This document shows, in pieces, positions 43,099 to 50,773 of a stretch of DNA of 64,000 nucleotides. The stretch lies in contig NZ_JAGGPQ010000009.1 in NCBI RefSeq assembly GCF_018613675.1, positions 1-64,000 on the forward strand. The letters are read 5' to 3'. Position 1 is the first letter of the stretch. Every line of letters begins with the position of its first letter. Source of the stretch: Arthrobacter sp. ISL-85. GTDB lineage: Bacteria; Actinomycetota; Actinomycetes; Actinomycetales; Micrococcaceae. The notes beneath the pieces were generated by a model. The model searched no databases and was not told where the DNA came from. It was given only the letters and a program-made list of their open reading frames with translations. The position numbers and the translations under genes are program-made.

Positions 43099-44382
43099 AT
43101 GACCCTGCAGATGATGTCCAGTCCCGTGGAAAAATTGGCAGGACTGGACGAGTTGTCGCCGGTCCTGAAGCAGGTCCCGATCTTCATCCTGTTTGTTCTT
43201 GCCGGGGTGATGAGCGCCTCGATCAATACCCTGGCCGTCACCAGCTGGCCGGCGCTGAGTGCCAGTGCAGTGCTGGTCACAGTGGCGACCACCCTGGCGG
43301 TCCCCTTCGGCCGGGCCCGGCTGGCGCAGTTCGCCACGGTCGTACCCGCACTGGACTTCCTCGCAGCGGGCGCCCTGCGTCACGGCACCGGGGAAAGCCA
43401 GTCGATCTACGCCTCCCTGGTTCTCCTGCCCGTCCTGTGGTTCGCTTCACTGAAGGGCAGGCGCTATGTGGCCTACGCCGTGGGGGGAGCCGGGGTCGCC
43501 ATCCTCGTTCCCTTCGCGTTGGGTTCAACTATCAACAACAACCCGCACGAGCTCTTGCGGGGCCTGTACAGCACGCTGATCTTCGCTCTGGCCGCCGTAG
43601 TCGTGAACGAACTCGCCCGGAAAGCCCGCGCCAATCTGGCCGTCGCACGGCAGAAGGCAGAAACCGCGACCGAGGAACTGAACCGTGCCGCGCAGATCCA
43701 ACGCTTCCTCCTGCCCCAGGGCGCCGCTCCGCTGCCCGGCTATGAGACCGCCGGGGCGTGCCTTCCCTCCAAAGCCGTTGGCGGTGACTTCTTCGACTGG
43801 TACCTCATCGACGGGGGCCTGGCCTTCACCCTGGGCGATGTCATGGGCAAAGGCGCCGGAGCCGGCATGATCGCCGCGACCACCCGGGCGGTCATCCGTA
43901 GCGCCAAAAGCAACCATGACCCGGTGGCCGCCCTGCACCTCACGGCCGACTGCTTCGCCACCGACCTGGACCAGGCGTCCTCGTTCGCGACCCTCTTCCA
44001 CGCAAGACTCCGCGCGGAAGACGGCAGGGTCTTGTATTCCGACGCCGGACACGGCCTCACCCTGCTCGTCCGTGCCAACCGGACATGGGAACGCCTCGCC
44101 TCGAGGGATCTTCCCGTTGGTTTGATGCCGGACACCCGATGGGAATCACACGAGATATTCCTTAACCCCGGCGACATGATCGTCAGCTTCAGCGACGGAA
44201 TCCTGGACTTATACGACGGCACCCTCGCCGCTATCAACAACGTCGCTGAACTGGCCCTCGCCGCCTCCTCCGCCCAGGACCTCGTGGACTCCGTTACCGC
44301 TCAAGCCAGCACAAACAGCAACCCCGACGACGTCACCGTCCTCGCCATCCGCCGCGAACACGGGACTATGCGGAAATCTTGA
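43099..44382 (+). CDS. membrane-anchored PP2C (SpoIIE-type) phosphatase, 427 aa
   Basis: The N-terminal 170 residues have about six hydrophobic helices (VPIFILFVLAGVMSASINTL, ALSASAVLVTVATTLAVPF and others), a membrane sensor without a known name. A short coiled coil (ANLAVARQKAETATEELNRA) leads to the phosphatase domain: GGDFFDWYLIDG, FTLGDVMGKGAGAGMI, YSDAGHGLTLLV and NPDDVTVLAI. ATG 43099 has GAGAG upstream; GTG 43042 would add 19 residues. It is a second input to the STAS/kinase switch, presumably sensing an envelope signal. Confidence 0.88.
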   Translation: MTLQMMSSPVEKLAGLDELSPVLKQVPIFILFVLAGVMSASINTLAVTSWPALSASAVLVTVATTLAVPFGRARLAQFATVVPALDFLAAGALRHGTGESQSIYASLVLLPVLWFASLKGRRYVAYAVGGAGVAILVPFALGSTINNNPHELLRGLYSTLIFALAAVVVNELARKARANLAVARQKAETATEELNRAAQIQRFLLPQGAAPLPGYETAGACLPSKAVGGDFFDWYLIDGGLAFTLGDVMGKGAGAGMIAATTRAVIRSAKSNHDPVAALHLTADCFATDLDQASSFATLFHARLRAEDGRVLYSDAGHGLTLLVRANRTWERLASRDLPVGLMPDTRWESHEIFLNPGDMIVSFSDGILDLYDGTLAAINNVAELALAASSAQDLVDSVTAQASTNSNPDDVTVLAIRREHGTMRKS

Positions 44383-44418
44383 TCCAGACGACCTACTTTT
44401 CGGGCAGGCCAGGCCAGG

Positions 44419-44676
44419 TCACAGTGTCTGCTGGAAGTGGTCGTAGTCCGCACTCAGGCCCGGGTTTTCCCACCGCTGCCTATGGGGGTGAACTTGGCGG
44501 AGCGGCGCCCGGTTCACGGGGATGTCCAGGAAGGCGGGGGCGAGGTCGAACGGTTCATCTGACCAGTGACTCGGCAATCCGGAGAGGGCATAATCCGGAT
44601 GCGACGGCTCGTCCAGGACGTCCACAACCTGCTCGTATCCGGCAAATCCTCCCGTATCTTCCAGCGGCCGCGACTA
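44419..44676 (-). pseudogene. 3' part of a pRiA4b ORF-3-like gene
   Basis: The frame reads PLEDTGGFAGYEQVVDVLDE, PSHPDYALSGLPSHWSDEPF, then LAPAFLDIPVNRAP, the C-terminal third of an ORF-3-like protein, up to a TGA at 44419. A TAG lies before it in the same frame, and the N-terminal domain is absent. Unlike the other remnants it does not end in the 60-bp repeat. Confidence 0.68.
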
Positions 44677-45054
44677 GTTTCGGTCGCCAGGGAGGTTGCT
44701 AATCAACCAGTTCAGGGCAGTGCTTTCGTCCGTAAAAAACTGCACCGGGTGGACGGATTGCCTCACCGAGGCCGCGAGGACCCTGTCCATCGGTGTGTCG
44801 CCCAGCATGGCAGCGGCCAGGACCATTTCCTCAGCCCCGAACAGCACGCGGGCGTGGAGGCTCATGGTCAGGATCGTGGACATGTCGACCAGGATCGCGT
44901 ACGGCACGTGATCGACCAGTGCCAGGCTCTTCTCGAGGACGTCCTTCGCGTCAGCGGGGAGCACCTCAGTGTCAGGCAGCCATGTCAGGCGTATCAGGGC
45001 CGGGCGGAGCAACGTAATGCTCGCCTTACCGTCCGCCGCAGGTATCTCAGTCAT
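44674..45054 (-). CDS. STAS-like/DUF7793-type protein, 126 aa
   Basis: The sequence ASITLLRPALIRLTWLPDTE, AILVDMSTILTMSLHARVLF, LAAAMLGDTPMDRVLAA and FFTDESTALNWLISNL follows the SpoIIAA/STAS-like alternation of strands and helices. It aligns with the next gene (LVELNSMASITRAALLRF, FTANDEALRWLTEH), so the two are tandem paralogues. Members are linked to light or stress signalling. The serine of a typical STAS motif is not conserved. Confidence 0.72.
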   Translation of the reverse strand: MTEIPAADGKASITLLRPALIRLTWLPDTEVLPADAKDVLEKSLALVDHVPYAILVDMSTILTMSLHARVLFGAEEMVLAAAMLGDTPMDRVLAASVRQSVHPVQFFTDESTALNWLISNLPGDRN

Positions 45055-45087
45055 CAGTACTCTCGAGAGAGCAAGTGCAGCATGAGC

Positions 45088-45474
45088 TTACGGAGCATGG
45101 GGATGCTCGGTGAGCCAGCGAAGGGCCTCGTCGTTCGCCGTAAAGTACCGGGTGGGGTAAGGCGGGTCATGGACTTCCGCGAAGTGGTTAGCGAGGGCTT
45201 TATCGACCGGAGACGGTCCCACGATGGCCATCGCGGCAATGTCCAGTGTCTTGGCGAAGCGCAGCAGCGCAGCCCGAGTAATGGACGCCATACTGTTGAG
45301 TTCGACAAGCATTGGCGGACACACACCCGCGCTCACCGCACTGGCTTGCTCCACGAGAGCGGCGGCATCCTTGTCGGTCACGCTTGTGCCGTGGAGCCAG
45401 TGGATCCAGAGGACACTGTCGCGCACGGACGCAGTGAAAGCCTCGCCCTGCACTTCAGATCGGTCTGAAGCCAC
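45088..45474 (-). CDS. STAS-like/DUF7793-type paralogue, 128 aa
   Basis: Paralogue of the gene at 44674: SVLWIHWLHGTSVTDKDAAA, LVELNSMASITRAALLRFAK, MAIVGPSPVDKALANHF, YFTANDEALRWLTEH. The start GTG 45474 follows AGGGGG; earlier in-frame GTG codons would add an unrelated tail. The 33-base gap to the next gene suggests one transcript for both. The role is likely protein-protein switching, by analogy with STAS-like SpoIIAA proteins. Confidence 0.7.
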   Translation of the reverse strand: MASDRSEVQGEAFTASVRDSVLWIHWLHGTSVTDKDAAALVEQASAVSAGVCPPMLVELNSMASITRAALLRFAKTLDIAAMAIVGPSPVDKALANHFAEVHDPPYPTRYFTANDEALRWLTEHPHAP

Positions 45475-45589
45475 CGAACCCCCTGAAATCGATTTGCTGG
45501 TTACCTGTCGGTTCTTGTCGACACTACCCACTCTTACACCCGGGGCACTAAGTGGAGCCCAAGTTGTTGCGAGTCTTTCCCCGATTACG

Positions 45590-45934
45590 CAGCTGCGGGG
45601 CGGCCTCTGTCCTGGACACACGCTGGACCAGAACGAGAAACGTCAGTTCGAGGACCAGATCCTTGACCAGGTGTTTACGGGCAAGGCTTCAGGCAGGGAC
45701 GGCGCGCCAGGCCCCACTCGCCGAACTGCTGCGCTTCGCCCGCGATGGGGACACCGTCGTGGTGCACAGCATGGACCGGCTTGCCCGGAACCTGGATGAC
45801 TTCCGTGCTCTTGCCCAGGGCCTCACCCGCAAGGGCGTGCGCGTCGAGTTCGTGAAAGAGCACCTGGTCTTCACGGGCGAGGACTATCCCATGGCCAACT
45901 TGATGCTGTCCGTCATAGGTGCTTTCGCTTCTCA
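45590..45934 (+). pseudogene. serine resolvase, frameshifted and truncated
   Basis: LDQNEKRQFEDQILDQVFTG then KASGRD is in one frame, and LAELLRFARDGDTVVVHSMD, RLARNLDDFRALAQGLTRKG, LMLSVIGAFA in another. This closely follows the intact resolvase at 14.5-15.0 kb, including MDRLARNLDD. The catalytic N-terminus is missing, and the sequence stops matching right after GAFA (EFERSL expected), exactly where repeat copy R5 begins. Confidence 0.8.
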
Positions 45935-45936
45935 CC

Positions 45937-46000
45937 GGCTTTACAGAACCTGTATTTGCGACTCTTAATTTGGGCTTGGGGAGGAGGCCCCGGAAGGGCC
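45937..46000 (+). repeat. dispersed 60-bp repeat, copy R5
   Basis: GGCTTTACAGAACC, then TATTTGCGACTCTTAATTT (core slightly changed) and GGGGAGGAGGCCCCGG. Same orientation as the others. Its left edge coincides with the break in the resolvase gene, which fixes the boundary of the repeat to within a few bases. Confidence 0.7.
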
Positions 46001-46147
46001 CAGTTACTTGCCCGATATGTGGTGAATGTCCCTGCTGTTCGTGCGGGCTACACGTATGCGATTTGACCGTGGTGGCCTCGCTGCCTCCTTTGGTGAGTTA
46101 CCGGCGGAGAGCGCCACCCTGTACGACAGCGGGGCCGGCAGGCGCGA

Positions 46148-47365
46148 CTATTTCCGGTCTGGTTGTGCGGGCGTTATCTGCCCGGTCAGGACGAATGCCG
46201 ACAGCAGGAGGACCATCCCGGCGTACCCGGTTGCGGTAGCGGTGAGCCCGAGGCTGCTGATGAGGGCGCCGGCTGCGATGGCCGGGACGCTGTTGGCAAC
46301 GTAACTCACGACGTAGACCGCTGAGAGCAGTCCAGCGCGTTCGTGCGGGGCAGCTTGCGGCAGGAGGGTGCGGGGCACGCCCAGGAAACCGGCACCGAAA
46401 CCGACGCCTGCAATAATTGTCGCGGCGAAGTACAGGCCCACCGAACCGGTGGTGAGGGCCGCTATGGTTGCGGCCATGCCCGCTATCAGCGCGATCATGC
46501 CGATCCGGAGGACCTTGGGCGCCGGGACGGATCCGAGTACGAGTGTGGCGATACCACCGGTACCGGTGAGCGCTGCGACGACGAGGCCGGTCAGGACCGC
46601 GGTGTCGGGCCCGGCCATCGCCCTGATAATGCTTGGGCCGAGCGAGAGGATCAAATCGCCCAGGGACCAGGTCGCTACCGCGGCCGGCAGAACCCACACC
46701 GCGGTGGATCGGACGGCCGCGGGGAAGTGAACGCGCGGGCGTAAGGAGGCAGCGGCCCCGGGTGTGCGGGTGATCGTCTCGGGACTGAGGACAGTGCCGA
46801 TGACCTGCAGCACGAGCAAGACCAGCAAAGCCACGTAGATGCTGCTGATTGCTGCCGGAGCGGCAGCAACGACAAGGCTGGACGCTACCGCGCCGGCAGC
46901 CAAACCCACTGCGGGGCCGGCCCCGTTGAACACCGTTCCAAGTCCGGCCCGCACGGGTGCTTCGAGCTCGATAAGGTATGCACCCAGAGCGCCGATGGCA
47001 CTTCCGGTGGCGAGGCCCTGGATAAGGCGTGCCATTATCAGGGGCACTTCACTGCCGGCGGAGATGAACACCAGCATCGAAACGATTTCCAAACCGAGGC
47101 AGGCCAGCAGGACGGGACGCCGACCAAGATGGTCTGAGAGTGAGCCCGCGGTTAATAATGACGCCAGCAATGCCAGCACGTACGCGGCAAAAATCATGGT
47201 CAAGACCACTGGAGGAAAGCCCCACTGGTTCTGGTACAGCGGATACAGCGGGCTGGGGGCACTCGAGGCGGCCATCAGCACCACCAATACCGAAGACTGC
47301 AGCCAAAAAGCCGCGGCAGGACGAAGCCGCATCCGGTACGTGCTTACTTCTGGTGCAACCTGCAC
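46148..47365 (-). CDS. MFS transporter, 405 aa
   Basis: Twelve hydrophobic segments and the loop motif GSLSDHLGRRPVLLACLGLE between the second and third helices mark a drug/metabolite MFS exporter. ARLIQGLATGSAIGALGAYL is the conserved helix-four region. GTG 47365 follows GAAAGG; the longer frame to 47437 would run through a palindrome that looks like an operator. The divergent TetR gene probably regulates it. The substrate is unknown. Confidence 0.87.
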   Translation of the reverse strand: MQVAPEVSTYRMRLRPAAAFWLQSSVLVVLMAASSAPSPLYPLYQNQWGFPPVVLTMIFAAYVLALLASLLTAGSLSDHLGRRPVLLACLGLEIVSMLVFISAGSEVPLIMARLIQGLATGSAIGALGAYLIELEAPVRAGLGTVFNGAGPAVGLAAGAVASSLVVAAAPAAISSIYVALLVLLVLQVIGTVLSPETITRTPGAAASLRPRVHFPAAVRSTAVWVLPAAVATWSLGDLILSLGPSIIRAMAGPDTAVLTGLVVAALTGTGGIATLVLGSVPAPKVLRIGMIALIAGMAATIAALTTGSVGLYFAATIIAGVGFGAGFLGVPRTLLPQAAPHERAGLLSAVYVVSYVANSVPAIAAGALISSLGLTATATGYAGMVLLLSAFVLTGQITPAQPDRK

Positions 47366-47384
47366 AAGGAACCTTTCGGGAAAG

Positions 47385-47408
47385 GGAAAGCGAAGATTTC
47401 GCGTTTCC
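47385..47408. promoter_or_regulatory. operator-like palindrome between MFS and TetR genes
   Basis: An imperfect palindrome has outer arms GGAAA and TTTCC and inner arms GCGAA and TTCGC. It lies in the divergent promoter region, the usual place for a TetR-family operator. Confidence 0.5.
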
Positions 47409-47457
47409 ACGCTACTGGCTACGCCCCACGAACGCAAAAGATTCGCGATAAGCTGAA

Positions 47458-48009
47458 GTGGTGTCTATGCCCGACCCTCGACCCCATGGCCGTGCCGCGC
47501 GGGTCCAGCATGCTGTCCACACCGCTGTCCGCACTCTTCTGGCCCGGGAGGAACGGACCAGTATCACCGTGCCGCGCATAGCTGAACTGGCCGGGGTCGC
47601 GCCGTCAACCATCTACCGGCGCTGGGGTGACCTGAACCAATTATTTGCCGACGTGGCCGTGGCCCGGCTGCGCCCCCAAGGGCCCCCGGACACCGGCTCC
47701 GTCCGGGGGGACTTGATGGCCTGGGCCGAGGAATACCTGGAAGAGGCAGGCTCGCCCACGGGCCGGGAATTTCTGCGGGACATGATTTCCGGCCGGCCGG
47801 ACCACAACAGCGCGCTCCAAGGTGGGGAATACGCGCGGGCACGGGTGGAAACGATCCTCGAACGCGGCCGGCGCCGAGGGCAAACCACACCCGACCTCGA
47901 GGAAGTCATCGACATGCTGCTGGCCCCGATCGTCTACCGGATCCTCTTCGAAGCCGGAGACCTGCCACCAAACTTCATCAAGCACCTAACTGGTCGGCTG
48001 TTCCGGTGA
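47458..48009 (+). CDS. TetR-family regulator, 183 aa
   Basis: The HTH is RTSITVPRIAELAGVAPSTI with YRRWGDLNQLFADVAVARL, the classical TetR pattern. The C-terminal ligand domain (GDLMAWAEEYLEEAGSPTGR, PIVYRILFEAGDLPP) resembles the TetR_C type of AcrR/EbrR regulators. It begins with two possible GTG codons at 47458 and 47461. It is divergent from an MFS exporter and most likely represses it. Confidence 0.88.
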   Translation: MVSMPDPRPHGRAARVQHAVHTAVRTLLAREERTSITVPRIAELAGVAPSTIYRRWGDLNQLFADVAVARLRPQGPPDTGSVRGDLMAWAEEYLEEAGSPTGREFLRDMISGRPDHNSALQGGEYARARVETILERGRRRGQTTPDLEEVIDMLLAPIVYRILFEAGDLPPNFIKHLTGRLFR

Positions 48010-48403
48010 ATCAGGAGGGACCCCCATTATCCGCGGCGCTGCCACCACCGCTGCTGTGGCAACCGGCGCGAAGGGCTTCCCAGCTCCTCCCCCAGACTCA
48101 ACGCATGCTTCACTGAGAGATATTCACGGTCCCCCCGGACCTTGCGCAGGCTCGGGCGTCCCCGACCCCCGCCCGCCTCACACCGTGCCCAGGCAGCGAA
48201 TCGCAGCCCCAGGAAACAAGCAAACGAAGCAGACCGCAGTAGCCCGCACCACGGCGGTTCGTGAATGCGCCGGAACAGGCCTCATCACCGATTTTTGCCC
48301 GGCCCCGCCACCCCGGCAGGCGGCTGCCACCGGTTACGGCAGGACCGGGGGGAGTGAGTCCGCTCCCCCGCCCACATGACCTGCCTACCCAGCCCAGTCG
48401 CTA
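48010..48403. other. 394-base region without a supported gene
   Basis: The frames here are Pro/Ala/Thr-rich and have no start signals. It leads into repeat copy R6. Confidence 0.35.
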
Positions 48404-48464
48404 GGTTTACAGAATCCTAACTATCGGCTCTATATCTTGGTCCGGGGAGAGGCTCCGGAAGGGG
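48404..48464 (+). repeat. dispersed 60-bp repeat, copy R6
   Basis: GGTTTACAGAATCC, then TATCGGCTCTATATC and GGGGAGAGGCTCCGG, AAGGGG. Same orientation as the others. It overlaps the 3' end of a decayed ORF-3-like gene. Confidence 0.7.
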
Positions 48465-48730
48465 TTGCACCCGGTCATCATGCCGGGGATTTTTCTCGCT
48501 TCCCGTGGTGGTGCCGAACCTGGCGGCCAGCGCCCGTTTCACGGCCGGGAGGCCAGGGGCCAGCTGAATGGTTCGTCCGAACCAGTTACCTCGGCTGTCC
48601 AGAGAGAGTATTCGGCATGGTCCGGATGTGACGGGTTCGCCATGGCATCGATGATGTCTTCGCACCCAGGGGGAACCTCCGGAGTCTTCCAGCGTTCCGC
48701 CCGCGGTCAGGCCGGGCCTGTTGGCCCGCG
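48423..48730 (-). pseudogene. decayed pRiA4b ORF-3-like gene, 3' part
   Basis: One frame contains TAGGTLEDSGG and another IIDAMANPSHPDHAEYSLWT then AEVTGSDEPF, both matching the gene at 16.2-16.9 kb (LEDSGG, IVDALTDPSHPDHAEHYLWV). At least two frameshifts separate them. The N-terminal part is missing. Confidence 0.65.
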
Positions 48731-48855
48731 TTGGCGGCTCTTGCCGAGGTCTGTTGACGCCTGGAGGAGGTGGCCGGTAGTGAACCCACCGGCCGTCGAA
48801 TGCCTCCTCAAGGCCCTTCCGTTTACCGGCGGAATGAAAAGGGTAACCGTGCCCT

Positions 48856-49104
48856 ATGACTGATTTCGGAGCTGACGGCGCCAACGACCCTTTTGATAGC
48901 AATGACGAGATCGCCGCTGGAGCCGACCCTCACGAGACGCCTGAATCCATCGCCGAAGACATCCGTCGCGAGATCCAGTTGGGTCACGTGCAGGACGACG
49001 TAAGTCATGTCCTGGAGGAGCGCTTCGAGGAAGCGGGCATTGAGGCCCGTCCCGAGGAAGTGGACGACCTCGCTGAGGAAATCGAACGGGACGCATCAAG
49101 CTGA
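48856..49104 (+). CDS. acidic small protein, 82 aa
   Basis: The sequence DPFDSNDEIAAGADPHETPE then SIAEDIRREIQLGHVQDDVS and RPEEVDDLAEEIERDA is strongly acidic and helical in the second half. ATG 48856 has weak upstream signals. It is followed by a 26-codon hydrophobic frame. The family is not known to me. Its regular codon use supports coding. Confidence 0.6.
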   Translation: MTDFGADGANDPFDSNDEIAAGADPHETPESIAEDIRREIQLGHVQDDVSHVLEERFEEAGIEARPEEVDDLAEEIERDASS

Positions 49105-49107
49105 GCC

Positions 49108-49188
49108 ATGGGCACGGACTCCCTGGTCGTCCTCGTCCTTTACCTGGTCGGCGTCGCAGGGCTCTTCGCCGTCACCAGCCCGTCCTAG
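49108..49188 (+). CDS. putative 26-aa membrane peptide
   Basis: The frame MGTDSLVVLVLYLVGVAGLF then AVTSPS is one hydrophobic helix with no charged residues except one Asp. It starts three bases after the acidic protein and may be translated with it. Very short, so the call is tentative. Confidence 0.35.
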   Translation: MGTDSLVVLVLYLVGVAGLFAVTSPS

Positions 49189-49193
49189 TTTTC

Positions 49194-49406
49194 TTGGCAG
49201 TGTCGGGGCCTCAAGTCCTCACCGAACGCGAAGAAAAAGCATCGGTGGCTATCGCGACCAACAAATCGTCCTCCGGCTGGACCAAATCCTTCACCGAGCC
49301 CCGTCTCTGCGCAGCAATCGTCGACCGGATCACCTTCAAAGGCACCATCATCGAAACCGGCACCGACCCGCCCACACCAAAAAACCAACAACTCACCGAC
49401 GTTTAG
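49194..49406 (+). pseudogene. 3' fragment of an IS21-type istB (ATPase helper)
   Basis: The frame reads LTEREEKASVAIATNKSSSG, WTKSFTEPRLCAAIVDRITF, KGTIIETGTDPP. This is the C-terminal end of IstB-like helpers of IS21 elements (ERTS.AIASN...F..PRLC.AIVDRLTF.G.IIETG). Upstream IstB and IstA sequence is missing. The element is a dead remnant. Confidence 0.72.
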
Positions 49407-49864
49407 CGGGACTTTTCTTGTCGGTCTGCGGGTGTGTACCGGCGGGCTCTGGCCAGTGAATCGTCCAGTTCGTCTCCCTCGGTTGTCGTTGATGGCGTTT
49501 GAGGTTCTGGATGGGTCAGGCGACTCAGTAGAGTTACCGCGTCGTTGAGGGGCACCGGCCGGAAGAACTGCGCGTCGGCGAGCTCAGCGGCGGCGATTGC
49601 GCGTGGCGCCAAGTCGGCTCCGGCGTCCGTGACGTGCAGCCGTTTGGCGCGGGTGTCGGCCGGATCGACTTCGCGCTCTTGACGGGCCAGGGCCAGCTTG
49701 TTCGGACGCTCACCTTGGGTGTTGAGCCACCATGCGCAGGCGAGTAACACGAATTGCACGTGGGTGAGACCGAGCGGGGCAAGAGCTGCGGCGGTGTCGC
49801 GCTGCCAGCGCAGCGTGGCGTGCCAGAGCAGGAATCCGGGGCTGTCGCCGGGGTTGAGGGGCAT
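49403..49864 (-). CDS. MarR-family protein with deleted DNA-reading helix
   Basis: The start (FLLWHATLRWQRDTAAALAP, LGLTHVQFVLLACAWWL) and the wing-end pattern EREVDPADTRAKRLHVTDAG are those of MarR regulators, but LALARQ joins directly to EREVDPAD. About 25-30 residues that should hold the recognition helix and start of the wing are missing without a frameshift. The protein can hardly bind DNA normally. Its start overlaps the stop of an SRPBCC remnant (TGATG), so they once formed an operon. Confidence 0.7.
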   Translation of the reverse strand: MPLNPGDSPGFLLWHATLRWQRDTAAALAPLGLTHVQFVLLACAWWLNTQGERPNKLALARQEREVDPADTRAKRLHVTDAGADLAPRAIAAAELADAQFFRPVPLNDAVTLLSRLTHPEPQTPSTTTEGDELDDSLARARRYTPADRQEKSR

Positions 49865-49995
49865 CAGCCGCGAGCCATCCTTACCAAAGCAGCCATGGTG
49901 TCGGGCCAGTCGGCGGTAATGCCCCGCCCGATCTGCGGGCCGACTTCGTCGGCGCCGCTACCGGTGATCTCCAGCCGGTACACCACACGGAGCAC
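49864..49995 (-). pseudogene. 3' remnant of an SRPBCC-type gene
   Basis: The last 40 codons read VVYRLEITGSGADEVGPQIG then RGITADWPDTMAALVRMARG before TGA, typical for the end of a polyketide cyclase-like SRPBCC protein. The N-terminal part has been lost. Confidence 0.5.
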
Positions 49996-50122
49996 CAGGA
50001 ATTGACTTCACCACCCCGCCCTGCGGCGGTTGAAAGCTCGTTGACGACTTGACGCCTGCGGTGGACGATCAAATGAAGGCGCGCAGTCTTCTCCCAGGCA
50101 CGCGAGGCGAAAGAAGACAAGC

Positions 50123-50773
50123 ATGGTCAGCTACCAGAGGCGGGCGGATGAGGTGCCTGCGGACGGCCAGACGGGGATACCGGTGTCTGCTTCGGCTGCC
50201 GAGGTGTTCAAGGCCGCCGCCCATCCCGTTCGGGCACGGATCCTGGAGTTGCTGTGCCACGGTGAGCGCTCCATTCCCCAGCTCGTTGAGGGCACAGGAG
50301 TGAAGGGTTCACACCTGTCCCGTCACCTGGCCCAGATGCGCGGTCAACACCTGGTTCACTGCGCGTGGTCCGACGGCCGCCTTCTCTACCACCTCGCATG
50401 CCCGGAAGCGGGGGATCTGCTGGACGCCGCCCAGTCGGTGCTGCACGCCCGGATGGTCGCCGAACTGGCGGGCGTCAGGCAGCTGAATTCTTCTTCCCGG
50501 CCCGAGGCCCCGCCCCCGTCCGGGGCTCTCGCCCCTGCCTCCGGAGCAGGGGCCCAGCTCGGGGCAACCTTCTCGGATGAGCAGTTCGCGGCGTTGGAAG
50601 CCACACTGGCCTCGCGTTCAGTGATCACAGACGCCTGCGAAGCGATAGCCGAACGACACCACTGCAGCCTCGACACGGCCGCCAGGCACCTCATCGCGAC
50701 CGCAAACGAGAACGACCTCAGCCTGCGGCAAGCCGCCGCCGGGGAACTCCAGAACCTACAACGGCGGACCTGA
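50123..50773 (+). CDS. ArsR-type HTH fused to an ANTAR-like domain, 216 aa
   Basis: Residues about 20-105 are an ArsR winged helix (EVFKAAAHPVRARILELLCH, LVEGTGVKGSHLSRHLAQMR, WSDGRLLYHLA). After a Pro/Ala/Gly linker, residues about 155-210 look like an ANTAR RNA-binding domain (LEATLASRSVITDACEAIAE, then LDTAARHLIATANENDLSLR). A protein with both a DNA-binding and an RNA-antitermination domain is unusual. ATG 50123 follows AAAGAAGA. No ligand-binding cysteines of the metal-sensing ArsR type are present. Confidence 0.72.
   Translation: MVSYQRRADEVPADGQTGIPVSASAAEVFKAAAHPVRARILELLCHGERSIPQLVEGTGVKGSHLSRHLAQMRGQHLVHCAWSDGRLLYHLACPEAGDLLDAAQSVLHARMVAELAGVRQLNSSSRPEAPPPSGALAPASGAGAQLGATFSDEQFAALEATLASRSVITDACEAIAERHHCSLDTAARHLIATANENDLSLRQAAAGELQNLQRRT

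Noticed and set aside
16181..48464. Repeats R1-R6 as classical integron attC sites
   Set aside because: No tyrosine integron integrase, no attC-type R'/R'' core sequences and the cargo units are multi-gene; only the general array-like order is similar.
16181..48464. Repeats R1-R6 as a CRISPR array
   Set aside because: Spacing is 2 to 13 kb and the intervening DNA is coding; no Cas gene is present.
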